Notes: generated from the letters alone by a model not told the origin. 59,689 nt of DNA from Candidatus Kaiserbacteria bacterium (GCA_028820405.1 JAPPJI010000004.1:1-59689); one strand, 5' to 3'; shown: positions 24,138 to 32,970, numbered from the stretch's first letter. A program made the numbers and translations.

Positions 24138-25220
24138 ATGGAACCTCGAAAAGAGTTGCAAGACTACGTTGACTTACTCGTCGCACGGTCTGCTTCAGAT
24201 ATCCACCTCGTTGTCGGATCAAAGCCGATTATGCGCGAGAAGCGTGAACTCGTTCCTATTATTCAAAAAGAAGTCATTACCGGCGATGACACAGCAGCAC
24301 TGTTCAGAATCTTGTGCGGCACATCCGTTGAGAGAGATGAAGACGTTCTCCGGGAGAGCAAGCATCTCTTGTTCGGTTACCAGCATGAGATTGAGGGCGG
24401 TCGGAAGGTTAATTTCCGCATCACCGCCTACATGGAACGGCAACACATCGCCATTGCAATGCGTCTCGTGCAGGAAACCGAGACGACGATTGAAGAGTTA
24501 GGACTGCCGCCAATATTAAAGTCCATCATGCAAGAGCCTGACGGACTCTTTCTCATTACCGGTCCGTCGGGGAACGGAAAATCAACGACGCTGACGGCGA
24601 TGATCAGTCACTGTAACAATACGATGCGAAAACACATCGTAACAATTGAAGACCCGATAGAGTTTATCTACCAGGACAAGAAGTCGATCATTTCACAGCG
24701 CGAAGTACCGATTGACGTTGAAACATTCCGTTCGGGAATTGACACCGCCTTGCGGTCTGACGCTGACATAATCATGATCGGAGAAATGCGAGAGATTGAC
24801 ACAATGCGAGCTGCGATGACGGCGGCAGAGGTCGGGCATCTCACCCTTTCAACGGTCAGTTCGAGCGGTGCGGCAAATACCGTGCATCGAATCATCGACT
24901 CATTTCCGGCGGATCAGCAGCCGCAAATCATCAGTCAACTCGCCAGTTCACTGCTCGGTGTCTGCTCTATCCGGCTCCTCCCCCGAATTACCGGCGGTCT
25001 TATTCCCGTGTGTGAGGTGTTGATAAACACACCGGCGGTCGGGAATCTGATTCGTGAGAACCGAATCACCAGTATCAAAACAGCCATTCAAACCGGTCGG
25101 GAAGAGGGGATGATCAGCCTTGAGCAGTCACTTGCCGATCTGGTGAAGGGGGGCGAGGTAGCCCTTGAGACCGCGACAGTTCATGCGAATGATGAACAGG
25201 AGCTCATGAAGTATTTGTAA
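24138..25220 (+). CDS. PilT-like type IV pilus ATPase
   Basis: 360 residues. N-terminal PAS-like region, Walker A GPSGNGKST (142-150), Asp box and Walker B ADIIMIGEMREIDT, and the PilT-type arrangement throughout. The position of the His box, normally (G/S)TLHTNSA, reads STVSSSGA, so the conserved His is missing; the PilB at 44023 keeps it. The C-terminal region after RLLPR also differs from the AIRNLIRE motif of retraction ATPases, though NLIREN is present. Likely a pilus retraction or accessory ATPase, possibly with altered activity. Start set by TATACT 10 nt upstream. pilC follows 7 nt after the stop. Confidence 0.85.
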   Translation: MEPRKELQDYVDLLVARSASDIHLVVGSKPIMREKRELVPIIQKEVITGDDTAALFRILCGTSVERDEDVLRESKHLLFGYQHEIEGGRKVNFRITAYMERQHIAIAMRLVQETETTIEELGLPPILKSIMQEPDGLFLITGPSGNGKSTTLTAMISHCNNTMRKHIVTIEDPIEFIYQDKKSIISQREVPIDVETFRSGIDTALRSDADIIMIGEMREIDTMRAAMTAAEVGHLTLSTVSSSGAANTVHRIIDSFPADQQPQIISQLASSLLGVCSIRLLPRITGGLIPVCEVLINTPAVGNLIRENRITSIKTAIQTGREEGMISLEQSLADLVKGGEVALETATVHANDEQELMKYL

Positions 25221-25227
25221 AAGACGT

Positions 25228-26424
25228 ATGCAATTTACGTACAAAGTATTAAACAAAGAAGGGAAAGAGGTGAAAGGGCGTGTTGAAGCGACAAGTCGTT
25301 CGAATGCGATCAGCCTCCTGCAGGAAAACGGCTATACCGTTCTTGAGATTAAAGAGGACTTGGGGAAGTCTTTCAATTTTAATCTGTTCCTTCGGGTGAA
25401 GACCCAGGATATCATTGTTTTTTCCCGGCAGATTGCAACGCTCTTTGAGGCGGAGATTTCCGCACTTCGTGCATTTAATCTGGCTGCGGAAAATATGCCG
25501 AATAAGTATTTTCAGGGAATCTTGCTGGACATCGCTCGGAGCGTCGAGTCAGGGGTGACTGTTGAGAAGGCGTTCTGGAAACACAAAGACGTCTTCGGTG
25601 AGTTCTTTATTGCGGTCGTCTCGGTCGGTGAGCGGTCAGGAACACTGCCGCACTCTTTTACCTACATTGCCGATCATCTGGAGCGCACCTCTGAGATCAC
25701 GTCAAAACTCAGGAAAGCACTGACCTATCCGATATTTGTCGTTGTTACCTTCATTGCGGTGATGGTGTTGGTAATGGTGACGGTTATTCCGCAAATATCA
25801 ACCATCCTGACCAGCTCGGGAGCCGAATTGCCCACAGTCACCAACGTTGTGATCGGTATCAGCAACTTCATGCAGGATAATCTTTTTACGATGGCAATCG
25901 TTATTCTTTTCTCTATAGCCTCACTTATCTTCTACGCCAGGACAGAGGACGGAAAAGAGACGATTGACAGTGTTGTTCTGACATTCCCGCTCATCGGTCC
26001 CCTCCTTCAAGAATTCTATCTCGTCAGATTCTCCGGTAACCTCGGTGTCATGCTTGCAAGCGGTGTTCCGATTGTTTCATCACTGCAGATTTTGAGTCGG
26101 GTGATGATTAACAAAGTGTATCGTGACATGGTGCAAGACATCGCCAGTCGAGTGCGGCAGGGTGCGACATTGTCAACGGCACTGAAAGGGCATGAGTATG
26201 TCAGCAGAAATGTGGTGAGCATTATTAAAATTGGTGAAGAGGCGGGTGAGTTGAAAAAAATGGTTATGGTCATTAACAATTTCTATCAAAGAAAACTGCA
26301 AGATACCATCGATGTGATGATTGACCTGATTCAGCCGACAGTGATTGTCCTCCTCGGTCTCGGCGTCGGTCTCCTTATCGGGTCTGTCATCATCCCGATC
26401 TACTCTATCTCGAGTGCACTCTAG
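25228..26424 (+). CDS. pilC: type IV pilus inner-membrane platform protein PilC
   Basis: 398 residues. Two copies of the T2SSF domain (about residues 60-185 and 265-390), each with a long hydrophilic helical bundle followed by membrane helices, as in PilC/GspF. Typical motifs: FSRQIATLFEAEISALRAF, FRGSLPHS-like segment, and the final GLLIGSVIIPIYSISSAL helix. The N-terminal MQFTYKVLNKEGKEVKGRVEA is the usual PilC start. It forms the platform turned by the pilus ATPases. Operon with the pilT-like gene, while pilM-N-O-B lie 15 kb away. Confidence 0.95.
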   Translation: MQFTYKVLNKEGKEVKGRVEATSRSNAISLLQENGYTVLEIKEDLGKSFNFNLFLRVKTQDIIVFSRQIATLFEAEISALRAFNLAAENMPNKYFQGILLDIARSVESGVTVEKAFWKHKDVFGEFFIAVVSVGERSGTLPHSFTYIADHLERTSEITSKLRKALTYPIFVVVTFIAVMVLVMVTVIPQISTILTSSGAELPTVTNVVIGISNFMQDNLFTMAIVILFSIASLIFYARTEDGKETIDSVVLTFPLIGPLLQEFYLVRFSGNLGVMLASGVPIVSSLQILSRVMINKVYRDMVQDIASRVRQGATLSTALKGHEYVSRNVVSIIKIGEEAGELKKMVMVINNFYQRKLQDTIDVMIDLIQPTVIVLLGLGVGLLIGSVIIPIYSISSAL

Positions 26425-26442
26425 TATGGTGGTGCAAAAGAA

Positions 26443-26476
26443 AAACACCCGCACAGTACGTGCGGGTGTTTGTTTT
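26443..26476. terminator. bidirectional intrinsic terminator
   Basis: AAACACCCGCAC pairs with GTGCGGGTGTTT (12 bp, loop AGTAC), with T-rich flank on the + side. Serves pilC and the convergent 26477 gene. Confidence 0.85.
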
Positions 26477-27337
26477 TCACCGCATCTTGACCTTTCCCCA
26501 GCTTGTTGATTCGACACCTGTCGGGAACGGTGTTTGTTTTTCATACAGTCCCCAATCAGAGATGAAAACAGTGTGGGGGAATCCGTCACTGCCCTCTTCT
26601 TCGAGAGAGACAAAGACTATGAGTTGGCACCTCTCATCGAACAGACCAATGGCGCCTTCCGAGAGGATGACCCATGTTCCGCCGTTTTCATAGATGACGG
26701 AACCGTCATCTCGAACAGACCACTTCCACGTCCAGGAATTGTCCTGCTGTTCGAGAGTGAGGGATCCTCCTTTGCCGCCGGAATCGTAGGTGTACTGACC
26801 AGTGAAGCGTCGGTAATCATCAGCATCAGCGGTAAAGAAGGTAAATGTGTCTGCGTCAAAATCTCCCTCGCTGCAATAGGTTGAGGGCTCACCCTGAGCG
26901 GTACCTGTCGGGGATGGTGTTTGTTTTTCATACTGCCCCCAATCATAGGCGAACATGAAATTAGGAAATGCACCGTCACCCTCTCCTTCAAGAGTGATGA
27001 AACTGATGAGATTACAGTCCTCGTCAAACAGGCCGAGGGCATCGTCCGAGAGAATAACCCACGTTCCGCCATCTTCATAGACGGTGAGACCGTCATCTTG
27101 GATGACCCACCTCCATGTCCAGGCATTATCCTGCCGCTGGAAGGTCAGCACCTTCCTTCTGTCACCGGAATCGTAGGTGTACTGACCGGTGAGGCGTCGG
27201 TAATCATCAGCGGTAAAGGAGGTGAATGGACTTACATCAAAGTTTCCCTCGCCACAGCGGTGACTGACGGGTTCATTTTGAGCAACAGAGATTGTTGCCC
27301 AAAGGACGGATGCTGCCAACAGAACGATGCGTGCCAT
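26477..27337 (-). CDS. exported protein with two tandem Trp-rich domains
   Basis: 286 residues from ATG 27337. A signal peptide (MARIVLLAASVLWATISVAQ) is followed by two tandem copies of a domain of about 110-120 residues. Each copy has CxEGxFD, TADDYRR.TGQYTYDSG, a W.W...DDG block, GGTWVILS, GLFDE.C.L and WG.YEKQTP.PTG. The copies are also alike at DNA level (about 26560-26880 and 26930-27290), suggesting recent duplication. The C-terminus VESTSWGKVKMR closely matches that of the next gene. Start set by the Shine-Dalgarno AAGGAGAAGG. Family unknown; secreted beta-rich fold likely. Confidence 0.78.
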   Translation of the reverse strand: MARIVLLAASVLWATISVAQNEPVSHRCGEGNFDVSPFTSFTADDYRRLTGQYTYDSGDRRKVLTFQRQDNAWTWRWVIQDDGLTVYEDGGTWVILSDDALGLFDEDCNLISFITLEGEGDGAFPNFMFAYDWGQYEKQTPSPTGTAQGEPSTYCSEGDFDADTFTFFTADADDYRRFTGQYTYDSGGKGGSLTLEQQDNSWTWKWSVRDDGSVIYENGGTWVILSEGAIGLFDERCQLIVFVSLEEEGSDGFPHTVFISDWGLYEKQTPFPTGVESTSWGKVKMR

Positions 27338-27379
27338 AGCCTTCTCCTTGTGAGTGTGTGAGTGTTCACGCCTACTTAC

Positions 27380-27408
27380 ATTATACGCAGGCACCGTTTG
27401 TTTCACAA
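27380..27408 (-). promoter_or_regulatory. sigma-70-type promoter
   Basis: Minus strand: TTGTGA (27408-27403), 17 bp, consensus TATAAT (27385-27380). About 42 nt before ATG 27337, giving a real leader with Shine-Dalgarno. Confidence 0.8.
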
Positions 27409-27446
27409 TGTTTTTGAAGGGTATCACGTGTCGGTGAGTGCAAAAG

Positions 27447-27484
27447 AAAACCCCCCGCACGGTATGTGCAGGGGGTGTTGTTAT
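27447..27484 (-). terminator. intrinsic terminator of the 27481-28056 gene
   Basis: GTGC-A-GGGGG pairs with CCCCC-GCAC, followed on the minus strand by T-rich sequence (TTTTCTTTTG). Confidence 0.7.
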
Positions 27485-28056
27485 CGGGACAGCGATTTTA
27501 TCTGTCCCCAGCTCACCGATTCGACGGCTGTTGGGACCAGGTACAGTCTTCGGTCAAGGGAATATGAAAGACCTTCACGATGGATAGACACCAACTCAGA
27601 AAAAGATCCTTCACTGAAAACAAAAGATTCCACAAGTTGACCATACTCATCCAGCAGACCAATGCCACCAAATGGGAGCACAACCCACTCTCCACGGTCG
27701 TCGGAGAGTCCGAGGTCGCCAAACCAGACAACCTTTCGCCATGACCAGGAGGTTCCTCCTTGATCTCCGTTCAGGGTAAGGGCGACGGTCCGATCGCCTT
27801 TTTCGAAGACGTAGTAGCCGACGAATAGGTGACCAATATTAGACGGGTTTCGCAGATCAATGTCAATTCCTTCGCCACGAAGTGCCGCAAGGGGACTGTG
27901 GTCCTCGAGAGAGCACTCTTCGACGGCCGCTTGACCGCATACATTGGTCCAAAACACCTCCATCCAGGTCCAGTATTTGGGAACAGTACTGTCCCTGTTT
28001 TGAGCAACAGAAACCGTCGCCAAGAGGGTCAAAGATAAGGCAATAATGCGTAGCAT
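27481..28056 (-). CDS. exported single-domain paralogue of the 26477 protein
   Basis: 191 residues. Signal peptide MLRIIALSLTLLATVSVAQ, an N-terminal insert with two Cys, and one copy of the Trp-rich domain: VFEKGDRTVALTL, SWSWRKVVW, GEWVVLPFGGIGLLDEYGQLV. The end AVESVSWGQIKSLSR matches GVESTSWGKVKMR of the downstream gene, so this short tail is conserved and may be functional. Shine-Dalgarno GAGGAGG precedes the ATG and a strong promoter lies upstream. Probably arose with its neighbour by duplication. Function unknown. Confidence 0.75.
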   Translation of the reverse strand: MLRIIALSLTLLATVSVAQNRDSTVPKYWTWMEVFWTNVCGQAAVEECSLEDHSPLAALRGEGIDIDLRNPSNIGHLFVGYYVFEKGDRTVALTLNGDQGGTSWSWRKVVWFGDLGLSDDRGEWVVLPFGGIGLLDEYGQLVESFVFSEGSFSELVSIHREGLSYSLDRRLYLVPTAVESVSWGQIKSLSR

Positions 28057-28100
28057 GTTCTCCTCCTCAATAAGGTAGGGGTAAATGTCCGTATGTATAT

Positions 28101-28129
28101 TTTATACAATAAATCTTGATATTTGGCAA
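28101..28129 (-). promoter_or_regulatory. sigma-70-type promoter
   Basis: Minus strand: TTGCCA (28129-28124), 17 bp, TATAAA (28106-28101), about 45 nt before ATG 28056. Confidence 0.75.
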
Positions 28130-28413
28130 CTATTCACCCCTTTTTGTGTGAGGGAGATGGCAGAAGAGGGGTCATTTTCCTGAAAATAAAGGGCTTTTGG
28201 AGCGAAAAAGGGTGTTTGTGAGGGGCATGGGTAAAAACAAGTCTTCCCTACTGGATAAGTTGATAAAATCCCCTTATTTAAAGCCTTTATTTAGAGAAGT
28301 AAAGGGTTTTTCGGGGGGGGGCTAGCATTTTTCCCCATTTAATGATATTGTGTGATACAAGCCTGTGTGTGCATTTCGGCTTCGGGATGCATATGCATGG
28401 CGATTAACTGAGT
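28130..28413. other. AT-rich spacer with inverted repeat and G9 run
   Basis: No gene seen. An imperfect inverted repeat pairs AAATAAAGGGCTTT (28184-28197) with AAAGCCTTTATTT (28280-28292). A run of nine G lies at 28313-28321, the second G9 in the window. It is upstream of the sigma-region-4/HARE-HTH gene, whose own promoter I cannot place with confidence. Confidence 0.5.
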
Positions 28414-29427
28414 ATGAAAATCCAAATCAAACAATCAGTCGACCAAGCTCTACAAGCGCTCAACAAACAACAGCGTGAGGTCATCTCATTGCGTTTTGGT
28501 TTGGAGGATGGAAAGAAATGGGTACTCCAGGAAATCGCTAATGAATACAATCTGACCCGTGAGCGAATACGGCAAATCCAGAACACGGCACTGAAGCAGC
28601 TGCGAAAGGACCCCTGTGTCCAGTCGCTCTCTGAGGTAGTCAGCCATGTTGAGGACACCCTTCGTCTGTGTGGCGGTGTGTCATCCGAGGAGCGTCTGTG
28701 TCTGTCATGTGAGGCATCAACAAAGGCAGAGAAAAACTATGTACACCTGCTTCTGACGATTGCTGAGCAGTTCTCTCAGGCATCTGAAACCGACCACGCT
28801 GAAAAGCATTGGTACCTCGACGAGGAGAGTCGGGATCGGGCACACGGCATACTGGAACATCTCCATACGGAGATTGAAAAGAAGAAAGATGCGGTACTTG
28901 AGTCTCAGGAAGTGGAAGGGGTGCTTGCAAACGCACCGTACCAGTGTCCGGCAGACTATACCGTTATCACCGACCTCTCAAAGAAGGTAAGCCGAAACTA
29001 TCGCGGTGAGTGGGGAATCAAAGGTCACCCGGAGATTGCACTCAACACACTTGCCGGTTACATCACCGTTGTTCTGCGGACAGAAGGGAAGCCGCTTCAC
29101 TTCACAGAAATCTCAAAGAAGATTTCAGAGGCGAAGGGTTCACCGTGTCACCAGGAGAGCTGTCACAACGAACTGGTCCGACGAAAGGAGTTTATCCTCG
29201 TTGGTCGTGGTATGTATGCCCTTGCCGGTATGGGATACCGTTCCGGTACCGTTGCTGACATCATTCTGGCAATCCTCAAGGAGAAGGGTCCGATGACTCA
29301 AGCGGTTATTATCGAGCGCGTAAAGAAAGAGCGATTGGTGAAAGATCAGTCAATTGTTTCTGTTCTGAACAACAACAAGCAGTTCGTAAAAAACGAAGAT
29401 AAAGAGTACTGTTTGGCTGAGGAATAA
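28414..29427 (+). CDS. sigma-region-4 / HARE-HTH regulator
   Basis: 337 residues. Residues 1-65 form a sigma-70 region 4 helix-turn-helix, including LNKQQREVISLRFGL and LQEIANEYNLTRERIRQIQNTALKQLR, the segment that reads -35 elements and touches the beta flap. Regions 1 to 3 of a real sigma factor are absent. A long helical linker is followed by a HARE-HTH winged-helix domain (about residues 210-335, with ILKEKGPMTQAVIIERVKKE). This combination acts as a transcription regulator or RNA polymerase accessory factor in some bacterial lineages. It lies alone between the exported-protein locus and a membrane-protein operon. Confidence 0.8.
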   Translation: MKIQIKQSVDQALQALNKQQREVISLRFGLEDGKKWVLQEIANEYNLTRERIRQIQNTALKQLRKDPCVQSLSEVVSHVEDTLRLCGGVSSEERLCLSCEASTKAEKNYVHLLLTIAEQFSQASETDHAEKHWYLDEESRDRAHGILEHLHTEIEKKKDAVLESQEVEGVLANAPYQCPADYTVITDLSKKVSRNYRGEWGIKGHPEIALNTLAGYITVVLRTEGKPLHFTEISKKISEAKGSPCHQESCHNELVRRKEFILVGRGMYALAGMGYRSGTVADIILAILKEKGPMTQAVIIERVKKERLVKDQSIVSVLNNNKQFVKNEDKEYCLAEE

Positions 29428-29449
29428 GAAACTGGTGTATAACTAGGGT

Positions 29450-30931
29450 GTGTACCCGGTCTTCAGGAATAACATCTATACTCCTTTTGTTCGAATCGGA
29501 TTCGTCTGTATATTCCTGTCGTACGTTGCGTTCATCACCTACAACATAACCACGCCCGGCTATATCATCGAGGCATTCTTCACTAACCCGTCATTCTTTG
29601 TCGCTCTGCGATTCCTCTCCGTTTACCTCGTGCTTGCCTCTCTCGTTATCCTCACTGTTGCCGCTGTTATCTACGCATACATTGAGATCGGGAGATACAA
29701 GCAGCAGGTTGCATACCTGACCGAGGATCGTAAACTGCTTGAAGTTCGACTGCCGGAAGACACCCAAGAAACACTCTCGTCCATGGAGGCGGTGCTGGAG
29801 ATGATTGCATATACCGGCGGTGAAGGGCTGTGGTTTCCCGTGTGGTGGTTTGGAAAGAAACGGCCGATGTATTCATTTGAAATTGTGTCAAAAGGCGGTA
29901 TCGTTTCTTTCCTTATCCACACGAGGGCAAACCTTGCACCGGCGGTGATGTCTGCCATATACGCTTTTTACCCCCGTGCACAGGTCAACGAGGTTGATGA
30001 CTACACGCACGACTTTGAGTATGATAAAGAAAAGGTCTCGGTGTTCTCATTTGAGTGGAAACTGCTGCAGGACAACAATCCGTTGCCGATAAAGACGTAC
30101 GTTGAGTTTCAACTGGAGCGGTATCCGGGAACGAGTGGTTTGCCGCCGGATGTGGTCGGATCTGCCATGCAGCCGACGCGACCGCTTGTTGACCCGCTCG
30201 CCCCTCTCTATGACCTGTTCGGGTCAATTGGTGGTGATGAGCAATTGTGGGTGCAGTACGTATTCCGTGCACAAAAATATGCACGGTCCCGGGAAGATGT
30301 TGCAAGTGACCCGGTTACCGTAGACTACTGGAACAAACAGAAGCTGCCTGATGAGATTCGGGACGCACTCTTTGACCTTGAAAAGAGGGTGAAGGAGGGG
30401 CGTGCCGCTGACACGGATCCCGCAATTCTCAGTTCAGCAGAACGTCGACTGCAGGCGATCGGTCCAAGACTTATCGAAAAACAGGCAGTTGAAGTCGGTA
30501 TTCGTATGATGTACGTAACCCCTGCCGGATCGTTTAATCCTGCCCGCCTTGCACCGCTGACGGCGGTGTACAAGCTGACAAACGCAGATGAGAATGCCCT
30601 CATTCCGCACGGGACACTCCTGACTGACAAGTTTGAGGTGCCTGCCCTTGAGCCGCCGCGACAGGACAAGGAGGCGGAGAAACAACTGCTTCTCCAGTTG
30701 TACCGTGACCGTCTATTCTGGTATGCTCCTGCACTGTTTATGTATCAGATATCAGACGGAAAACGGTGGTCAAAAACGGTGGAAGGTCCGACCAGGCCGA
30801 GAATTGCGTCAGTGATGACAACAGAAACACTCGCAACCATCTGTCACTTCCCGACGGTGTATGTAAAGACGCCGACGGTGAAGCGAATTCTCTCAACGAC
30901 CGTTGAGCCGCCGGAGAACCTGCCGGTATAA
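29450..30931 (+). CDS. membrane protein resembling the N-terminal part of conjugation-type ATPases
   Basis: 493 residues. Two N-terminal membrane helices (about residues 12-30 and 48-72), then a large cytosolic domain. Its C-terminus has TTETLATICHFP and ends near STTVEPPENLPV, a pattern found just before the ATPase domain in VirB4/HerA-like proteins of Patescibacteria. No Walker A or B is present, so this is either a separately encoded N-terminal part or a distinct family. The start is GTG 29450, preceded by TATAAC (29438-29443) with a 6 nt gap. The next gene, mltG-like, has its -10 element inside this stop codon. Confidence 0.6.
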   Translation: MYPVFRNNIYTPFVRIGFVCIFLSYVAFITYNITTPGYIIEAFFTNPSFFVALRFLSVYLVLASLVILTVAAVIYAYIEIGRYKQQVAYLTEDRKLLEVRLPEDTQETLSSMEAVLEMIAYTGGEGLWFPVWWFGKKRPMYSFEIVSKGGIVSFLIHTRANLAPAVMSAIYAFYPRAQVNEVDDYTHDFEYDKEKVSVFSFEWKLLQDNNPLPIKTYVEFQLERYPGTSGLPPDVVGSAMQPTRPLVDPLAPLYDLFGSIGGDEQLWVQYVFRAQKYARSREDVASDPVTVDYWNKQKLPDEIRDALFDLEKRVKEGRAADTDPAILSSAERRLQAIGPRLIEKQAVEVGIRMMYVTPAGSFNPARLAPLTAVYKLTNADENALIPHGTLLTDKFEVPALEPPRQDKEAEKQLLLQLYRDRLFWYAPALFMYQISDGKRWSKTVEGPTRPRIASVMTTETLATICHFPTVYVKTPTVKRILSTTVEPPENLPV

Positions 30932-30932
30932 T
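30927..30932 (+). promoter_or_regulatory. -10 element of the mltG-mnmA operon
   Basis: Consensus TATAAT overlapping the TAA stop of the preceding gene, 6 nt before ATG 30939. Confidence 0.55.
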
Positions 30933-30938
30933 CGTGAT

Positions 30939-31928
30939 ATGCAAATAACAATGACATGGAAACAAAGCGTGCTGCGAGGACTACGATTTCACTGGGTATA
31001 TGTTATTGCCCCGCCGCTCTTTTTCCTCCTCTGTCTCGCCGTATTCTTCTTTGACGCACCGCAGGATAGCGAGCACTATCCGCAGGTGTTTGTCGTCTCC
31101 GAAGGGGAGACAGTTCGGGAGATCGCTACCAGGTTGCAAGAAAAACAACTCATCAATTCAAAAAGCCTTTTCATTATCGCGAACCACATAAACGGGGGAA
31201 AGATTCTCTGGGGGTCATATCACTTTTACAAACCAAAGGGGGTATTCTTCCGTGCACGGGAGATGTACCTCGGCGAGAAGAACATGCCGCTCCGCAGGAT
31301 TAAGGTGCCGGAGCGCAGTAACTTCTACCACCTCGCTGATTTGTTTGATAAAGAGTTTAACGACTTTGATCGCGACACCTTTGAAGATCTTGCGAGAGAT
31401 CGTCACGGCTACCTCTACCCTGACACGTACCTCTTTTCTGAGGAAGAGGTGACGCCTGAACAGGTTATCGATATTATGATGCGGACGTTTAATCGTCGGA
31501 CCGATGATTTATTCGAAGCATATGACGGACCGCTCTCTCAGGATGAGATTGTTGCCCTTGCCGCTATTGTTGAGCTGGAAGCAAGTCGATTGGATGATCG
31601 AAGGCTTATTGCCGGTGTTCTTTTCAATCGTCTTGAGCAGGACATGCGGCTTGAAGTTGATGTCCCCTTCATTTTTATTGACGGTAAAGATACGTTTGAC
31701 CTCAGTCTTGAAGACCTCCAATCAGATCATCCGCTAAACTTATACAAAAACTACGGGATCCCGCCGATTCCGATTGTGAATCCAAGCCGCGATTCAATTG
31801 ATGCGGTGATCAATCCGACAGAATCAAATTACCTCTACTTTGTCGGTGACGGTCGCAGGACCTATTTCAGTGAAACGTATGCAGAGCATCTTGAAAAGAA
31901 GCGAACGTATGTTGACCCGTACAAGTAG
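30939..31928 (+). CDS. mltG: MltG-like endolytic murein transglycosylase
   Basis: 329 residues. An N-terminal membrane helix (about residues 18-38) precedes a LysM-like segment (VFVVSEGETVREIATRLQEKQLI) and the YceG catalytic domain with AAIVELEAS (catalytic Glu), the RRLIAGVLFNRL helix, and the typical end ESNYLYFVGDGRRTYFSETYAEHL. The enzyme cuts nascent glycan strands in the outer face of the membrane. The family motif is usually SIVEKE; the change to AIVELE keeps the catalytic Glu. Start ATG 30939 lies 6 nt after TATAAT; ATG 30954 is a possible alternative. The stop overlaps mnmA. Confidence 0.92.
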   Translation: MQITMTWKQSVLRGLRFHWVYVIAPPLFFLLCLAVFFFDAPQDSEHYPQVFVVSEGETVREIATRLQEKQLINSKSLFIIANHINGGKILWGSYHFYKPKGVFFRAREMYLGEKNMPLRRIKVPERSNFYHLADLFDKEFNDFDRDTFEDLARDRHGYLYPDTYLFSEEEVTPEQVIDIMMRTFNRRTDDLFEAYDGPLSQDEIVALAAIVELEASRLDDRRLIAGVLFNRLEQDMRLEVDVPFIFIDGKDTFDLSLEDLQSDHPLNLYKNYGIPPIPIVNPSRDSIDAVINPTESNYLYFVGDGRRTYFSETYAEHLEKKRTYVDPYK

Positions 31929-32955
31929 TCCGAAGCGTATTGCAGTAGCAGTTTCGGGCGGCGTTGATTCATCGACAACTGCGCATCTCCTGAAAGAGGC
32001 GGGTCACCGGGTCACCGGAGTCTTCATCACCATCCGAAACCCGTCACACCTCTCCTGTTCATCATCGGAAGATCGGCAGCATGCCATGCGTGCATGTGCG
32101 ACACTTACGATCCCGTTCCTTGATTTTGACGCGACGGAGGTGTATCGGGAACAGGTTATTAATCCGTTCGTTGCTGCATACAAAGCGGGTGAGACGCCGA
32201 ACCCCGATGTTTTGTGTAACAGTGCGGTGAAGTTTGATGCACTTGCATCGTTTGTGTTTGATCGGGGGTTTGATGTACTTGCGACCGGTCACTACGCAAG
32301 GACTCAAAATGCTGACGGGGACACTCGGCTGGTCCGATCGGTTGATGAAGAAAAGGATCAGACCTATTTCATTTACACTATTCCGTCAAGCGTGCTTCAG
32401 AAGACCTGGTTCCCGATTGGCGGGTATACGAAACAGCAGGTGCGATCATTGGCGAAAGATGCAGGACTGCCGGCGGCGGAGAAGAAAGATAGTGTCGGTC
32501 TCTGCTTTCTCGGTGACGTGAGCATGAAGACTTTTCTTTCCGCATACCTGTCTGAAACGGTCGGTGCGGTTGAGACGGAAGACGGCACTAGTATCGGTGA
32601 CCATGACGGTGTCAGATTCTATACCCTCGGACAGCGTCACGGATTTCGTACGTCAGTGCAAAAACCGCAGGTTGTTGTCGGCAGAGATCTGGAGAGAAAT
32701 GTTCTGGTCGTTGCCGATACCGCTGACAGTGCAAAGAAAACCAGTTTTCATTTAAAAAATAGTTTGTTCCGACAGGATCCGACGCATGCAGTTGTTGCAA
32801 GGTATCGTCACCAGGGACCGCTCTGTCCGGTGACTGTTGCGTCAAACGGTACCGAAGTTCGCTTTGCCGATCCGCAGCTCATTGCACCCGGTCAGTCAGT
32901 CGTCCTCTATACCGAAGACGGCGAGTGTTTGGGCGGCGGTGTTGTCTGTCCCTGA
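31909..32955 (+). CDS. mnmA: tRNA-specific 2-thiouridylase
   Basis: 348 residues. PP-loop SGGVDSS (16-22) activates U34 of Lys, Glu and Gln tRNAs; both catalytic Cys are present: C103 in the TPNPDVLCN motif and C199 in DSVGLCFLGD, the same numbers as in E. coli. GHYAR and YTLGQRHG, typical of the family, are also visible, followed by the C-terminal beta-barrel domain. Thiolation requires a sulfur relay from a cysteine desulfurase, not in this window. ATG 31909 overlaps the mltG end by 20 nt, so translation is probably coupled. Confidence 0.95.
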   Translation: MLTRTSSPKRIAVAVSGGVDSSTTAHLLKEAGHRVTGVFITIRNPSHLSCSSSEDRQHAMRACATLTIPFLDFDATEVYREQVINPFVAAYKAGETPNPDVLCNSAVKFDALASFVFDRGFDVLATGHYARTQNADGDTRLVRSVDEEKDQTYFIYTIPSSVLQKTWFPIGGYTKQQVRSLAKDAGLPAAEKKDSVGLCFLGDVSMKTFLSAYLSETVGAVETEDGTSIGDHDGVRFYTLGQRHGFRTSVQKPQVVVGRDLERNVLVVADTADSAKKTSFHLKNSLFRQDPTHAVVARYRHQGPLCPVTVASNGTEVRFADPQLIAPGQSVVLYTEDGECLGGGVVCP

Positions 32956-32961
32956 TATACT
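32956..32961 (+). promoter_or_regulatory. -10 element of the 32971 nuclease gene
   Basis: TATACT beginning right after the mnmA stop, 9 nt before ATG 32971. Confidence 0.55.
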
Positions 32962-32970
32962 GCAAATCAG

